Shown: positions 8,457-17,791, numbered from the stretch's first letter. The stretch: DNA of 64,000 bases from Streptomyces sp. CB02261 (GCF_001905665.1 NZ_LIVX01000006.1:62001-126000); one strand, 5' to 3'. The notes: generated from the letters alone by a model not told the origin. Translations and numbers: made by a program.

Positions 8457-9572
8457 CTACTGAGCGGAGTCGTCACCCGCGGACTGGTCGAAGCGGACGG
8501 TACCGTCCTCGTCGAGGCGCGGGTGAAGCACCGCTGGGGTGTGCGTGCTGGTGTCGGACGGGCGTGGGCTTTCCGGTCCGTCGAGGCCCCAGCGCAGCAG
8601 GCGGCGGGAGCGGGCGATGCGGTAGACGGTGCCGTGGGCCTCGACCTGGTCGCAGCGGCCGACACGCAGTCTGTCCGCGGCCTCCGCGAATTCCTTCAGC
8701 TTGGCGGCTGCCGTCTCCGGGATTCCGGCGGCCGGATGACGGGCGTCGATCGTGCGGTCGGCGTCGTAGGGGATCAGGCCGCGAGTACGCGGTTCCATCC
8801 AGGTCAGGGCGAAGTCCAGAGTGCGGCGTGCGTCGTGGGCGGTGGCCTGCAGCCCGCTGCCCGGCGACCAGGGGCCGTTGCCGGTCCGCTCGACGATCAG
8901 GAAGGCCGCCGGCATCAGCAGGACGTCCGGATGGCTCTCCACGGCCCGCGCGGAGTCGGCCAGCACGGGGGCGGGGAAGCCGCTCCCGCTGTAGGCCAGG
9001 GGCCGCAGGGCGACTCGCTCCGCCGCCTGGAGTGGGTAGAGGGGTGCGTCCGGGTCCAGGACGAGGCCGTCGTCGACCCGCGGACTGCGGGCACCGGCGC
9101 CGGGGCTCCAGTCGGGGGTGAGGGGCTCGGGGTCGGTAGGCCGCGGAGTTTCGATGCCGCCGTGCTCATCGACGGCCGCGTACTCCTCGGCTCGCACGAC
9201 GCGGTAGCGGGTGCCGAGCACGGTCAGCTCGTCGACGTCCTCCGTCTCCAGCCGGGCGACCGCCGCAAGCAGCGCGCGCCGCTCCCGTGGGCTCTTCGCC
9301 TCGTCCTTCGCCCGGAACCACAGCAGGGAGTTCAGCGCGTCGCGGGCCTGCTGCGGACAGCCATGGGTCACCTCGACGACCACCCGCCACCGCCGCCCGC
9401 CGCCCTGGTCCCGGGCCTGCGCGGCGACACCGAACAAGGGGCCCCGTACCGCAAGAGCGCTGTAGCGTGCCGCCGCGTCGAGGGCATCGGCCTCCATCGC
9501 GGCCTCCACCGGCTCCACCGGAACCCTCACCACCACCGGCCACTCCCCCGGCCCCGCATCCTCGTCAGTCAC
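8457..9572 (-). CDS. DUF5954 family protein
   Basis: The 371-residue protein shows the pattern I associate with the Streptomyces DUF5954 family: PVVVRVPVEPVEAAMEADAL at the N-terminus, AVRGPLFGVAAQ, then a long acidic and aromatic body ending in repeated TVYRIARSRRLLRWG-like segments. No enzyme motif is evident, and it appears cytosolic. The GTG at 9572 is chosen because the conserved N-terminus begins just after it, with GGTGG close upstream. The gene is 192 bases downstream of the SRAP gene on the same strand. A decayed duplicate of its first codons lies at 40881-40970. Confidence 0.8.
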   Translation of the reverse strand: MTDEDAGPGEWPVVVRVPVEPVEAAMEADALDAAARYSALAVRGPLFGVAAQARDQGGGRRWRVVVEVTHGCPQQARDALNSLLWFRAKDEAKSPRERRALLAAVARLETEDVDELTVLGTRYRVVRAEEYAAVDEHGGIETPRPTDPEPLTPDWSPGAGARSPRVDDGLVLDPDAPLYPLQAAERVALRPLAYSGSGFPAPVLADSARAVESHPDVLLMPAAFLIVERTGNGPWSPGSGLQATAHDARRTLDFALTWMEPRTRGLIPYDADRTIDARHPAAGIPETAAAKLKEFAEAADRLRVGRCDQVEAHGTVYRIARSRRLLRWGLDGPESPRPSDTSTHTPAVLHPRLDEDGTVRFDQSAGDDSAQ

Positions 9573-9764
9573 GCCACCATCGTGGCGGCCCCGGAGCGCC
9601 CGCACCGCCATTTCACCGGATTCCACCTCGGCCATCGGCAGCGGGGACACGGCGGGCGCAGGGGTGGCTGCGGGCTTGCGGCAGCCCCGCCGCAGCCTGC
9701 GGCAGGCCGCCGCCATGGCTGGGTCTCTGCGACCCGGTCTCGGACGGGCACGGCAGACAGCGGG

Positions 9765-10499
9765 TCAGGTGACCGCGTCCAGGAGATGGGCGCCGTTGTT
9801 GCGGACGCTGTTGACGGCCGCGGAGACCGGCCTGGCGTCGAGCCGGCCGTCTGCGGGCTGGATGAGCAGGGCGCGGAGGTCGTCGGTGTCGTGGTGGCTC
9901 GGGTCGAGCCAGGTGTCGTAGTGCTCCGGGGTGAGGGCGAGTGGCATGCGGGGGTGCACGCGGCCGGCCGCGTCGGTGGCCTCGGTGGTGATGATCGTGC
10001 AGGTCGTCAGCCAGGCGTCGGGGTCGTCGCCGCTGGTGATGTCGGGATTGCGCCAGTATTCGTACAGGCCCGCCATGGCCATCGGCTGGCCGTCGGCGGG
10101 GTGGATGAAGTACGGCTGCTTGCGGGTCTTGCCCGTCGCCTCGTCCTTCACCGGCTCCCATTCGTAGAAGCCGTCGGCCGGCAGCAGGCAGCGGCGCTTG
10201 GCGAAAGCACGCCGGTACGCCGGCTTCTCGTGCACGGTCTCGACCCGGGCGTTGATCATCCGGGAGCCGACCTTCGGGTCCTTCGCCCACGACGGCACCA
10301 GGCCCCAGCGCAGCGCCCGCAGCTCACGGCGTACGTCGTCGCCGTCGTCCCGCCCGGCGCGTTGCAGGACCGCGTAGACCTCGTCCGTCGGCGCGACGTT
10401 CCAGCTCGGTGCCAGCGTCTCCGCGGGGTTCCAGTCGGTGACCTGGAAGAGCCGGGTCAGGTCCTCGGGACCACGGGTCGAGGCATAGCGGCCGCACAT
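9765..10499 (-). CDS. SRAP (SOS response-associated peptidase) family protein
   Basis: The 244-residue protein is a full-length SRAP/YedK/HMCES protein. It begins MCGRYAS, placing the catalytic cysteine at position 2 after Met removal. It also has SWNVAPT with the conserved Asn, ADGFYEWEP with the catalytic Glu, and HPRMPLAL with the conserved His. The family forms a thiazolidine cross-link with abasic sites in single-stranded DNA and so protects them from breakage. It is a single-domain protein acting at damaged replication forks. No SOS box was clearly visible upstream. The start is fixed by the Cys2 requirement. Confidence 0.95.
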   Translation of the reverse strand: MCGRYASTRGPEDLTRLFQVTDWNPAETLAPSWNVAPTDEVYAVLQRAGRDDGDDVRRELRALRWGLVPSWAKDPKVGSRMINARVETVHEKPAYRRAFAKRRCLLPADGFYEWEPVKDEATGKTRKQPYFIHPADGQPMAMAGLYEYWRNPDITSGDDPDAWLTTCTIITTEATDAAGRVHPRMPLALTPEHYDTWLDPSHHDTDDLRALLIQPADGRLDARPVSAAVNSVRNNGAHLLDAVT

Positions 10500-10791
10500 G
10501 TAGCCACTGTGCCACGGAACCTGTCGCAGTCCCGTGCAAGAAGGCGAGTCACTGAGGACGTCGGCGCCTCCCGCCCCCGGTCGGCTGCGGCAGGGTGTCG
10601 CCCGGGGCGGCCGGCCCGCGGAGAGCCGACGCGGCTGCCCTCCTCAACCGCAGGGCCTCTCAACGCGTCTGGCTTCCTGGAGGTTCACCCCACGGCCCGT
10701 ACCCTCCCGGCTCGGACGTACATTGATGCCTTCTCCCGCCCGGGCGGACCCCGGCCCCCCACCCGGCACAGCACACCAACGAGGAGCACGC

Positions 10792-12606
10792 GTGGCCACC
10801 ACCACAGAGTCGGCCCCACCCGCCGAGCCCGCACCGCTGGACCGGCCCGCGAACGATGAGCCGACCGGAACCGCCACGCCCGCCTGGCGCATGCTCCTGG
10901 GCTACGTACGTCCGCACCGCTGGACGCTGCTCCTCGGGGCGGTGCTGTCGCTGGTCACCGGAGCCACAGGGCTCGCGCTGCCTCTGGTGGCCAAGTTCCT
11001 CATCGACGCGCTCTCCGACGACCGTCCGATCGCCGGGGCCCTGCTGCTGATGTCGGCTCTGGTCGTCGCCAACGCGGGGATCGGCGCGCTCGGTGGGTAC
11101 GTCCTGCAGCGCACCGCGGAGTCGGTCGTCCTCGGCGCGCGGCGCACCCTGTCGTCGTATCTGCTGCGACTTCGCATCGCGGCCGTGGACCGCAGTGAAC
11201 CCGGCGACCTGATGGCCCGGGTCACCTCGGACACGACCCTGCTGCGCGAGGTCACTACCGACTCCCTGGTGGGCCTCGGCACCGGGGGGCTGACACTCGT
11301 CGCGACGCTGGTGATGATGGGCGTGGTCGACCCGGTCCTGTTGGCGGTCACGCTCGGCGTCGTGGTGGTCGCGGGAACGGTGATCGGTGTCTTCGTGCCC
11401 CGTATCAACAAGGCCAGCAGGCAGGCACAGGACGCCGTCGGGGCGATGGGGGCATCACTGGAGCGCGTCCTCGGCGCACTGCGCACCGTCAAGGCATCCG
11501 GCGCCGAGCACCGTGAGGAGCAGGCCGTGCACGCGGCGGCCGAGGAGTCCTGGCGGCAGAGCCTTCGAGCCGCCAAGTGGTCCGCGCTGGCCGGTAACAC
11601 GGCCGGCCTCTCCATGCAGATCGCGTTCATCACCGTGCTCGCGGTCGGCGGCGCCCGGGTCGCCACCGGCGCGATCGACGTGGGAACGCTGGTCGCCTTC
11701 CTGCTGTACGTCTTCTATCTGATGTCGCCGATCCAGCAGGTCGTCGGCGCCGTCACCCAGTACCAGGCCGGAGCCGGCGCCCTGGCCCGTATCCGCGAGG
11801 CTCTGCAGTTGCCGGCCGAGCCGGCCGCCGCCCCCGCGCCGCTGCCCGCCCCCGGTGCCGAACCCGCCGCGCTGGCCTTCGAGGACGTCATATTCCGGTA
11901 CTCGGACGATCTGCCGCATGTCCACCACGGCGTGACCTTCTCCGTACCGCAGCGAGGCATGACGGCCTTCGTCGGTCCGTCCGGCGCGGGCAAGACAACC
12001 GTCTTCTCGCTCATCGAGCGGTTCTACGACCCGGAGGCCGGACGGATCACCCTTGACGGCCGCGACCTGGACGCCTGGGAGATACCCCAGCTCCGTTCCG
12101 CGATCGGGTACGTCGAACAGGACGCGCCCGTCCTCTCCGGCACCCTGCGCGACAACCTGCTGCTCGGCAACCCCGGTGCGGGCGAGGACGACGTACTGAG
12201 GGTGCTGGGGACCACTCGGCTCGACGGTCTCGTCGAGCGGCTCCCCCAGGGCCTGGACACACTCGTGGGCCATCGCGGCACGAAGTTGTCCGGCGGCGAG
12301 CGTCAGCGCGTCGCCATCGCCCGCGCACTGCTGCGCCGACCCCGGCTGCTCCTGCTCGACGAGGCCACGAGCCAGCTCGACGCCGTCAACGAGGCCGCGC
12401 TGCGCGACACCGTGGCCGATGTGGCCCGCACCACGACCGTGATGGTGGTCGCCCACCGGCTGTCCACGGTCACCATGGCGGACCGCATCGTCGTCATGGA
12501 CGCAGGCCGCGTCCGGGCCGTGGGCACACACCGCGAACTCATCGCCGCCGACCCGCTGTACGCCGAGCTCGCCGCGACCCAATTCCTCGCCACGGCCGAC
12601 AAGTGA
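10792..12606 (+). CDS. ABC transporter, fused permease and ATP-binding domains
   Basis: This 604-residue half-transporter has about six transmembrane helices (residues 25-320) followed by a nucleotide-binding domain. Walker A is GPSGAGKTT, the Q-loop is YVEQDAPVLSG, the signature is LSGGERQRVAIARALL, Walker B is LLLLDEATSQLD, and the switch His is in VAHRLST. It should work as a homodimeric exporter in the cytoplasmic membrane; the substrate cannot be deduced. The GTG at 10792 has GAGGAG five bases upstream and replaces a much longer N-terminal reading frame. There is no adjacent partner permease or regulator. Confidence 0.95.
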   Translation: MATTTESAPPAEPAPLDRPANDEPTGTATPAWRMLLGYVRPHRWTLLLGAVLSLVTGATGLALPLVAKFLIDALSDDRPIAGALLLMSALVVANAGIGALGGYVLQRTAESVVLGARRTLSSYLLRLRIAAVDRSEPGDLMARVTSDTTLLREVTTDSLVGLGTGGLTLVATLVMMGVVDPVLLAVTLGVVVVAGTVIGVFVPRINKASRQAQDAVGAMGASLERVLGALRTVKASGAEHREEQAVHAAAEESWRQSLRAAKWSALAGNTAGLSMQIAFITVLAVGGARVATGAIDVGTLVAFLLYVFYLMSPIQQVVGAVTQYQAGAGALARIREALQLPAEPAAAPAPLPAPGAEPAALAFEDVIFRYSDDLPHVHHGVTFSVPQRGMTAFVGPSGAGKTTVFSLIERFYDPEAGRITLDGRDLDAWEIPQLRSAIGYVEQDAPVLSGTLRDNLLLGNPGAGEDDVLRVLGTTRLDGLVERLPQGLDTLVGHRGTKLSGGERQRVAIARALLRRPRLLLLDEATSQLDAVNEAALRDTVADVARTTTVMVVAHRLSTVTMADRIVVMDAGRVRAVGTHRELIAADPLYAELAATQFLATADK

Positions 12607-13201
12607 CCGCGACGAGGCGCCGGTCGCATCACCCGGTTCGCGCGGGCCTCCGAGGGCTGGAAGAGGGCCCGGGGGCTCGCGACCACCCCTAGGGGCGGCT
12701 CCCCGTACGGCCGGCCCACGGGCGGTCGAGGCCGGCGTACGGGGACCCGAACCGGTACGGGTGCAGCACTGTCTGATCCTCGGTGTCCCATGGGTACAGG
12801 GCGCGCCGGTGGCCGGTCATGATCCGGCGCCCGTGGCTGGGGGAGCTGTCGGTCCCGTGTACACGATCTGCTTGTCCGGTCCGGGGTCCGGGTCGGCCCC
12901 GCAGGCGTAGGCGAGGTGACGGCGCGCTGCGGCGAGCAGGTCGGGGCGCGCGAACACAATATTCGAGGTCACAGCCCGCCCGGACCGGGTTGTCCTAGGG
13001 ATGGGAATAATCGACGAGATCGGGAGCCCGCTCGGCGCGCACCTCCGCTTCCTCGTGGCCGACGAGTCGAGATACTTCTGCGCCCGGCGCACGGGACCGT
13101 CTGCTTTCAGCCCATTTGAGCGCGACGCCGGGCCACGTTCGGCCTGCCCGGTTTCCCCTAGACTGCACGATCCGCGAAGGCTCGACGGGGGGAGCAGGAA
13201 C
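12607..13201. other. Intergenic region with one doubtful small gene
   Basis: Most of this 595-base stretch has no convincing coding signal. A minus-strand frame at 12817-12972, listed separately, is the only plausible small gene. The last bases carry GGGGGAG, the ribosome binding site for the next gene. Confidence 0.4.
12817..12972 (-). CDS. Possible small protein of 51 residues
   Basis: From a GTG at 12972 a short frame reads VTSNIVFARPDLLAAARR followed by HLAYACGADPDPGPDKQ and a Pro/Thr-rich tail. The amphipathic first half and codon bias look protein-like, unlike surrounding frames. No family is recognised and the ribosome binding site is weak. It could equally be the end of a lost gene. 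Confidence 0.3.
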   Translation of the reverse strand: MTSNIVFARPDLLAAARRHLAYACGADPDPGPDKQIVYTGPTAPPATGAGS

Positions 13202-14446
13202 ATGGGTAGTGGGGCAGCGGACGTTGATCCTCCCCTGGTCGCCGCGGTCCGGGCCGGGGATACCGACCTGGCGAGGAGCCTGCTTCTGGAAGACGATGGT
13301 CCCGAGATGCTGGATTTCGCGTTCTGCCTGGCCGTCGGAACGTACTCGGGAGCCCTCGCCCAGATGCTGCTCGATCACGGCGCCGACCCCAGCCGGTGCG
13401 AAGCGGAGGCACTGCTGCCACTGCGCGAAGCGGTGGCTTCGGGTTCGCCCGCGCTGTGCGAGGCGCTCCTGGACGGCAGGGTCCGCAACACGTACAGCAA
13501 GTCCGAGCTTCTGGACATGCGGGATCTCGCACGCCGCTGGCACGAGACGGGGGTCGAAACCGAACTGCGGCGCCTCACAGGCTCCCAGGGCACCCTTGTC
13601 CGTACCCGGGTTCAGGACGACGAGTACTACAGCGTCGACGAGTACGCGCTCGGGGCCAGGACCGTTCGCGACGGGCACGCCGCGATCCTCACGCGCCTGG
13701 AAGAGCTGCTGGGGATACGAACCTCCTTCCAGGAGCTGATGGCACGCGCCTTGAACCACGGCCAGGACCACACCGCATGGGGCAATGCCACCATCCTGCT
13801 GGCCCACCGACGCGACCAGGAGACCTGGGCGGCTGCGGCGGCTCTGCGCACGCATCCCGAGCCGGCCCGCCGACTCTTCGGCGCCGAGGTGCTACGGCTG
13901 ACCCACCTCCTCGACGACAGCGACGAGGACGCATTCGTCGGCCCCGCCCTGGACCTCTTCATCGACTGGTCGACCGAGGAAGGGGACGTCACGGTCCTCA
14001 CCGAAGTTCTGGTCGCGCTCGGAGACCACGCCGATCCGCGTGCCGACGCGGCCCTCGTGGGCTACGCCGGCCCCCCTGACGCCAGGGTTCGGTGTGCGGT
14101 GGCGCGGGGACTTTCCTCATGGCCCGAGCCACCCGCCTTCTCCGACGATGTCCGTGAGACGCTGCTGGTGCTGATGACGGACACGGACGCGGTGGTACGG
14201 CAGAGCGCCTGCCTCACGGTTGCCGTGAGCAGGGACCGCGATCTCGTCTTCGCCGATGCCATGGCCGCTCTGCTGGACGACGCTGACCGCCGAGTCCAGC
14301 TCGTCGCCGTGTACGGGCTCGCCCTCCACGACGACGAACGGTGCGTGAGCGGGGCAGACCGCCTTCCGTCGGCGCCGCCCGGCACTCCGCACGAGCACGA
14401 ACTCGACGCGGTGTGGCGATACGAACGGCGGCGCGACAGCCGCTGA
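13202..14446 (+). CDS. HEAT/ankyrin-like repeat protein
   Basis: The 414-residue soluble protein starts with an ankyrin-like segment (VAAVRAGDTDLARSLLLED and AQMLLDHGADPS). It ends with helical repeats of HEAT type (LVALGDHADPRADAALVGYA, DARVRCAVARGLSSW, DAVVRQSACLTVAVS, RRVQLVAVYGLALHDDE). It is most likely a scaffold or interaction protein. The ATG at 13202 is preceded by GGGGAG seven bases upstream; the upstream part of the frame lacks such a signal. It has no obvious operon partners. Confidence 0.75.
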   Translation: MGSGAADVDPPLVAAVRAGDTDLARSLLLEDDGPEMLDFAFCLAVGTYSGALAQMLLDHGADPSRCEAEALLPLREAVASGSPALCEALLDGRVRNTYSKSELLDMRDLARRWHETGVETELRRLTGSQGTLVRTRVQDDEYYSVDEYALGARTVRDGHAAILTRLEELLGIRTSFQELMARALNHGQDHTAWGNATILLAHRRDQETWAAAAALRTHPEPARRLFGAEVLRLTHLLDDSDEDAFVGPALDLFIDWSTEEGDVTVLTEVLVALGDHADPRADAALVGYAGPPDARVRCAVARGLSSWPEPPAFSDDVRETLLVLMTDTDAVVRQSACLTVAVSRDRDLVFADAMAALLDDADRRVQLVAVYGLALHDDERCVSGADRLPSAPPGTPHEHELDAVWRYERRRDSR

Positions 14447-14653
14447 TGCCCCGGCCTCCGCTCCTCCTCCGCGACCGGGACAAGCCGATCGCCTAGGCGG
14501 GCTGCCACGGCGCGGGTGGGATGCCGGAGCAGGTCGGCCCGCCCCCGGCATCGGGACTCCCGGCCCAGGCGGAGCGCGTGCTGCCCAAGACCCGCCTTCT
14601 GGGTCCGGTACCGCAGCGTGGAGAACTGGTCGCGGTCCCGTAGCCACAGGTAG

Positions 14654-14870
14654 AGCCGGTCCAAGGAGCGACTCTGGCTCTCCCACCTGAAGGACGGGAG
14701 CAGGAAGTGGTACCAGCAGGCGGCACACAAGCAGGACCGCGCGGCGGTCAAGCTGACGCTACGACTCGGCGTCGAACCGCCGCTCCCCCAGCGCCGTCGC
14801 GTCGACTGGGACATGCAGGACTGTCCTGCCGCAGTGCAGCTCGCGGACGCACAGTCGGTAACCCGGGCCG
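14654..14870 (+). pseudogene. Possible tail of a Sel1/TPR-type gene
   Basis: A frame opening after a stop at 14651-14653 reads RLWLSHLKDGSRKWYQQAAH then KQDRAAVKLTLRLGVEPPLP. The WYQQAAHKQDRAAV part resembles a TPR or Sel1 repeat. No start is available, and the frame drifts into the next gene's upstream region. The rest of 14447-14950 shows nothing recognisable. Confidence 0.25.
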
Positions 14871-14950
14871 CCAGATTCTCACGGCGTCGCGGTTGGCCGC
14901 CGGTTCGTCTCGCGGAACGCCTGGGTTACCACCCCTTCTACCATGGGGAT

Positions 14951-15520
14951 ATGGGTTCGAACACGGGGGCTGAGACGCGACCAGTGCTGAGCGCGGCGTT
15001 GAGCGGTGAGGAGTTGTCCCGCTGGTACTGGACGCTGGCCGAGCTGACCGTGCTTGCCCGCGAGCTCGGGGTGCCGCGGGGCGGTGGGAAGGCGGCACTG
15101 ACGGAGCGGCTCCAGGCCGCATTGGACGGCGTCGCCCCGCCGGCCGCGCCGCCCCGGACGCGCAGCGCCGGCCGCCAGCTCGCCGCGCCAGTGAACGGGT
15201 TCACCGTGATTCCCGCGGGCCAGCGGTGCAGTCAGGTGCTACGCGAGTACTTCCGCCGCGAAATCGGCGAAGGATTTCACTTCGACGCCTCCATGCGGAC
15301 ATTCGTAGCCGAAGGTGCAGGGCGCACCCTGGCCGATGCCATCGCCCACTGGCACGCCACGCGTCAAGCCGCCGCCCAGCCTCAGGAGATCGGCTCGCAG
15401 TTCGAGCTCAACCGTTTTCTGCGTGACTGGTATGCCGAGCATCCGGCTGGCAGCCGTACCGAAGCGCTCGCCGCCTGGCGCGCTCAGCGCGACCGGCCTC
15501 GTCGCCCGGCCGCGGGGTGA
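14951..15520 (+). CDS. SAP-like / DUF6434 domain protein
   Basis: This 189-residue protein begins with a SAP-like helix-extended-loop-helix (LSRWYWTLAELTVLARELGV then PRGGGKAALTERLQAAL), a fold usually linked to DNA or chromatin binding. A Pro/Ala linker leads to a DUF6434-type C-terminal domain (FTVIPAGQRCSQVLREYFRR, GRTLADAIAHWHATR, QFELNRFLRDWYAEHP). Its exact role is unknown; DNA binding is inferred from the N-terminal domain. The ATG at 14951 has only a weak GGGGA upstream. It is a stand-alone gene. Confidence 0.8.
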   Translation: MGSNTGAETRPVLSAALSGEELSRWYWTLAELTVLARELGVPRGGGKAALTERLQAALDGVAPPAAPPRTRSAGRQLAAPVNGFTVIPAGQRCSQVLREYFRREIGEGFHFDASMRTFVAEGAGRTLADAIAHWHATRQAAAQPQEIGSQFELNRFLRDWYAEHPAGSRTEALAAWRAQRDRPRRPAAG

Positions 15521-15650
15521 CCGGTCCGCAGCTGAGTGCCTCGCCTCCTCGCCCGCCCGAGCGGACGGGCGGCCGCCTGTTGGGTGTGGACGACCGATTC
15601 ACGTGTGAACGACACCCAGGTTCATCGGCAAAGGCCGTGAGAAGCGTGTG

Positions 15651-16115
15651 TCAGCGGCTGCGCGTGAGCGTGTCGAGTTCACAGCTGTCGGGGTCGCCAA
15701 CGTATCCGTAGAGGTGTGGATTCTCACGACTGCCGCTGACGTACAGGCCGTTTCCGTGATATCCACCGTTGACAGCGCTGTCCCAGTAGCCGCTGATCTT
15801 GTGGAAGGTGAAGGAGACAGGCCAGTCAGAGCCGTCGACGGAAGTCAGCTTCCAAGTTCCGCTTCCGGTTCTGCTCTGCGGGTCCCCGGTGGCTTCTTCA
15901 AGACTTGCGGGCCACCCGAGTGTGGTGAACGTCCCGTCGCTGCTGAGAGTCAAGCGTCCGACAGCACCTTGATAGGTGCCGACCAGGTCCTGCGTGCTGA
16001 GCCCCTCCGGCCTCTGGCCCGCCCCCGGGCATGGGGAGTATCGGCCGCAACCGGTGGCACTCGCCGATGCCGCCATGATCATCGTGCATGCCAGACCAAA
16101 CAGTCGTCGGTTCAA
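15651..16115 (-). CDS. Predicted lipoprotein
   Basis: Starting at a TTG (16115), the 154-residue product has a classic lipoprotein signal: basic start (NRR), hydrophobic LFGLACTMIMAASA and a lipobox-like ATGC. The mature part is a small beta-rich domain (LVGTYQGAVGRLTLSSDGTF, then GSGTWKLTSVDGSDW, HLYGYVGDPDSCEL), a pattern common in Streptomyces extracellular proteins of unknown function. GGGGGCGGG just upstream may act as ribosome binding site. The start region overlaps a tRNA-like T-loop sequence (see 16106-16130). It is probably attached to the outer face of the membrane. Confidence 0.6.
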   Translation of the reverse strand: MNRRLFGLACTMIMAASASATGCGRYSPCPGAGQRPEGLSTQDLVGTYQGAVGRLTLSSDGTFTTLGWPASLEEATGDPQSRTGSGTWKLTSVDGSDWPVSFTFHKISGYWDSAVNGGYHGNGLYVSGSRENPHLYGYVGDPDSCELDTLTRSR

Positions 16116-16130
16116 ATCCCGCCCCCACCA
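16106..16130 (+). other. tRNA 3'-end-like sequence, possible attachment-site scar
   Basis: The plus strand reads GTCGGTTCAAATCCCGCC then CCCACCA, which looks like a T-arm, acceptor strand and CCA end of a tRNA. The T-stem has one C-C mismatch, and no D-arm or anticodon arm can be folded upstream. Such 3' ends are typical attachment sites of integrative elements. It may be a scar or a coincidence, since it also serves as the start region of the lipoprotein gene. Confidence 0.3.
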
Positions 16131-16245
16131 TGAGACCTCACTCGTTGCAGTCTCCCAGTGAGCCTCTCGGGCCTTGCGCGGGGTCTCGCTTGTCGACAGC
16201 GCCGAACCTCGCAGCGGCGGGCATCGCTGATCCGGTGGTTTACGC

Positions 16246-16264
16246 CCTAAGGGCTGTCCCGCAA
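16246..16264. repeat. Left terminal inverted repeat
   Basis: CCTAAGGGCTGTCCCGCAA matches the complement of the right end (17792-17811) at all but two of the compared positions, and is identical to the solitary copy at 19767-19785. Confidence 0.75.
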
Positions 16265-16334
16265 TGGCCTGGAGGCACACGTCAGGGCTCGAAAAGATGC
16301 GATGCCATGTGCGTAGCGTGTGTACTGTGCCGGA

Positions 16335-16931
16335 GTGATCGACTTTGATGGTGCTTGGTTGGGTGCGGAGGCGGCGCGGCGGTTGGCGGAGGCGGACTGC
16401 TGTGAGATAGCTCCAGGGCTCACGGAGGAAGAGTTCAGCCGGATCGAGGCGACCTACGGGTTTGAGTTCTCCCCGGAGCATCATGCCTTCCTGGCGGCTG
16501 GGCTGCCGGTCGCCTCGCCTCCCAAGGAAGGCGCGACGTGGGAGCAGCCCTGGCCCGACTGGCGTCACGCTGATACGGACGACCTGCGCGATCGGCTGGA
16601 GTGGCCGGTACGAGAAGTGCTGGGCGACGTTGCTCATGGCAGCTGGCATTCGGCCCTGGGGGTGCGTCCCGCCTCTAATGAAGAGGCCGTGGAGGTAGCC
16701 CGAGCGGTACTTGCACGAGCGCCGCAACTCGTGCCCGTCTACGCGCACCGCTTCATACCCGCGGGTCGCGACACTCCGGGACATCCGGTCCTGTCAGTGT
16801 GGGGAACCGACATCATCTGTTACGGCCACGATCTGGCCGACTACATCGACCGTGAGTTCGGCGAGGTCGACGAGGAAGCGCCGTGGGCTCCGCAGGCGTC
16901 CGTGCCGTTCTGGAAGGACTTCCTCGGCTGA
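16335..16931 (+). CDS. SMI1/KNR4-like protein
   Basis: The 198-residue protein has the SMI1/KNR4 (SUKH) pattern: TEEEFSRIEATYGFEFSPEH, HAFLAAGLPV, a WPDWR segment, GSWHSALGVRP, and LVPVYAHRFIPA followed by GHPVLSVWGTDIICYGHDLA. SUKH proteins often act as immunity proteins against nuclease and deaminase toxins, but many are orphan. No toxin gene is adjacent. The gene sits inside the IS-like unit between its left repeat and the transposase, and its stop abuts the transposase's own left end. The start is uncertain (GTG 16320 or GTG 16335), with no strong ribosome binding site. Confidence 0.8.
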   Translation: MIDFDGAWLGAEAARRLAEADCCEIAPGLTEEEFSRIEATYGFEFSPEHHAFLAAGLPVASPPKEGATWEQPWPDWRHADTDDLRDRLEWPVREVLGDVAHGSWHSALGVRPASNEEAVEVARAVLARAPQLVPVYAHRFIPAGRDTPGHPVLSVWGTDIICYGHDLADYIDREFGEVDEEAPWAPQASVPFWKDFLG

Positions 16932-16959
16932 GATTGCCCACGGCTGGTGCCGGGCACAG

Positions 16960-17742
16960 ATGATCTCTGTCGTGCCTGGTGTGATCACGGCCTCGGAGCC
17001 GTCCTGGATAGCCCCGTTTACTGGCGTGACCCCGCGCCAGTTCAACCGGGTGGTGCGTGCGCTGCGGCGCGAAGGCGCCGACATCGCTCGGCGAGGCCGG
17101 CCGTGGGGGATTCCGCTGGAAGACCGGTTGCTCCTGGTGGCCGCGTACTGGCGTACCAACCTGACACTGCGCCAGCTCGCCCCGCTGTTCGGCGTCTCGA
17201 AGTCCGCAGCCAACCGCATCGTCAACCACCTCGGGCCTCTTCTCGCGCTCCGGCCCGGTAAGCGGTTTCGCAAGGACGCCGTGCTCATCGTGGACGGCAC
17301 CCTGGTCCCCACCCGCGACCACACGGTGGCGGAGCAGTCGAAGAACTACCGGTACTCGACGAATCACCAGGTCGTCATCGACGCCGACACCCGGCTCGTC
17401 GTCGTGGTCGGCCAACCTCTGCCCGGCAACCGCAACGACTGCAAGGCATGGGCGCTGTCCGGCGCCAAGGACGCCGTCGGGAGCACCACAGTGATTGCCG
17501 ATGGAGGCTATCGAGGTACCGGGCTCGTCATCCCGCACCGCCGCAACCCTGGGCAGAGCGAACTGCCTGCCTGGAAGGAAGAACACAACGCCTCCCACCG
17601 CAAGGTCCGCGCTCGGGTCGAGCATGCCTTCGCCCGGATGAAGACCTGGAAGATCCTGCGCGACTGCCGCCTCAAGGGCGATGGCGTACACCACGCGATG
17701 AGCGGAATCGCCTGGCTGCACAACCTCTCCCACGCTGGGTGA
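16960..17742 (+). CDS. IS5-family DDE transposase
   Basis: The 260-residue protein is an intact DDE_Tnp_4-type transposase. An N-terminal helix-turn-helix region (LTLRQLAPLFGVSKSAANRI) precedes the catalytic core. Core landmarks are AVLIVDGTLVPT (first Asp), VIADGGYRGT (second Asp) and RARVEHAFARMKTWKILRDC (Glu region). It should cut and join the element's ends. The start is at ATG 16960 or GTG 16972. Truncated relatives of this gene occur at 20485-20547 and 27715-27800, so the family has moved in this region more than once. Confidence 0.9.
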   Translation: MISVVPGVITASEPSWIAPFTGVTPRQFNRVVRALRREGADIARRGRPWGIPLEDRLLLVAAYWRTNLTLRQLAPLFGVSKSAANRIVNHLGPLLALRPGKRFRKDAVLIVDGTLVPTRDHTVAEQSKNYRYSTNHQVVIDADTRLVVVVGQPLPGNRNDCKAWALSGAKDAVGSTTVIADGGYRGTGLVIPHRRNPGQSELPAWKEEHNASHRKVRARVEHAFARMKTWKILRDCRLKGDGVHHAMSGIAWLHNLSHAG

Positions 17743-17791
17743 CCGCTCGGCCCGAACAGCGACCGGCTCGTCCACACCGGCCCAAAGATCG

